Assembly (NCBI GenBank): GCA_950295325.1
Contig: OX485803.1
Coordinates: 33,736,554-33,800,553, forward strand
DNA length: 64,000 nucleotides
Source: Polytrichum commune
Taxonomy: Eukaryota; Streptophyta; Polytrichopsida; Polytrichales; Polytrichaceae
Direction: 5' to 3'
A program made the translations under genes and the position numbers. The first letter of the stretch is position 1, and the number at the start of each line of letters is the position of its first letter. The notes beneath the pieces are model-generated. The model had not been told where the DNA came from. It was given only the letters and a program-made list of their open reading frames with translations, and ran no database searches. Of this stretch, positions 63,696 to 64,000 are shown one piece after another.

Positions 63696-63950
63696 ATGTT
63701 TATTGATATTTAGTGTATGCGCTTGTATTTAGTGTATTAAACACTAAATATCATATTTTTTGTAATTGTGTTTTGTAACTATAGTTTTTGGCGATTTGCC
63801 CTGCCAAAAAATGTAGTTAACTTTATTTGTTTAAAAAAATGTTTGATGAAAAATCTAATCAAATGTAGTTGTACTTAGTCAATGAAAGTTGAGCAGAACA
63901 TGTCCACGACTTCATGTTATTGTGTTGTAGTGTCACTACACTAAATAAAA
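63696..63950. repeat. Fragments of the palindrome-ended MITE family
   Basis: TTGATATTTAGTGTA, TTTAGTGTATTAAACACTAA and CACTAAATATCATATTTTTT cluster at 63698-63760, and TACACTAAATAAAATATTGA lies at about 63937-63956. These look like broken termini of one or more copies at the window edge. The interior match is poor. Confidence 0.5.
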
Positions 63951-64000
63951 TATTGAGAGTTTGATACACTAAATACGAACGCATCTACTCAATACTAATA

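Noticed and set aside
1..64000. tRNA, rRNA or known snRNA genes
   Set aside because: No cloverleaf, rRNA core or conserved snRNA box sequences were noticed on either strand when reading by eye; a tRNAscan/Rfam run would settle this.

Overview
The window is nuclear DNA from a land plant, most likely a bryophyte and probably a moss. The evidence is AT-rich intergenic DNA, genes with many short GT-AG introns, plant-type TTTAGGG repeats, malectin-like LRR receptor kinases, a TIR-NB-ARC-LRR gene whose TIR opens with the FLSHSGAQK form I associate with early-diverging plants, and many small transposable elements. The species cannot be named from the sequence alone. All gene models below were spliced by hand from GT-AG sites, exon phase and family homology. 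Each complete model closes in frame.

Layout. 206-305 (+): last coding exon of ribosomal protein eL34 (RPL34). 2111-10554 (-): receptor A, a 15-exon malectin-like LRR receptor kinase (896 aa). 15947-24741 (-): receptor B, a paralogue with the same 15-exon plan (978 aa) but a kinase domain that has lost the VAIK lysine, the catalytic-loop lysine and the DFG aspartate and glycine. The 5.4 kb between A and B holds a 229-bp foldback hairpin and a 758-bp terminal-inverted-repeat element carrying a short telomere-like array. 29498-33610 (-): a four-exon TIR-NB-ARC-LRR immune receptor (932 aa). 38020-40530 (-): glycolipid transfer protein (205 aa, six exons). 47447-54463 (+): SEC24, the COPII cargo adaptor (1104 aa, 13 exons). 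From 56.2 kb on the window is mostly mobile DNA: a decayed Ty1/copia fragment, a 342-bp foldback element, a decayed DUF7869-type transposon gene (59.47-62.51 kb, -), and an array of about 80-bp units with a palindromic core just upstream of that gene.

How the parts fit together. RPL34, GLTP and SEC24 are housekeeping genes for translation, lipid transfer and ER export. The 2-34 kb block is a receptor neighbourhood: an apparently catalytic non-RD malectin-LRR kinase, a pseudokinase paralogue with a well-preserved ectodomain, and an intracellular TIR-type receptor. An active kinase paired with a pseudokinase co-receptor or decoy is the most interesting biological hypothesis here, but it is inference from sequence only.

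A family of TA-flanked MITEs whose termini are themselves perfect 21-bp palindromes is scattered from 18 kb to 64 kb. It is the clearest repeat signal that the genes do not explain.
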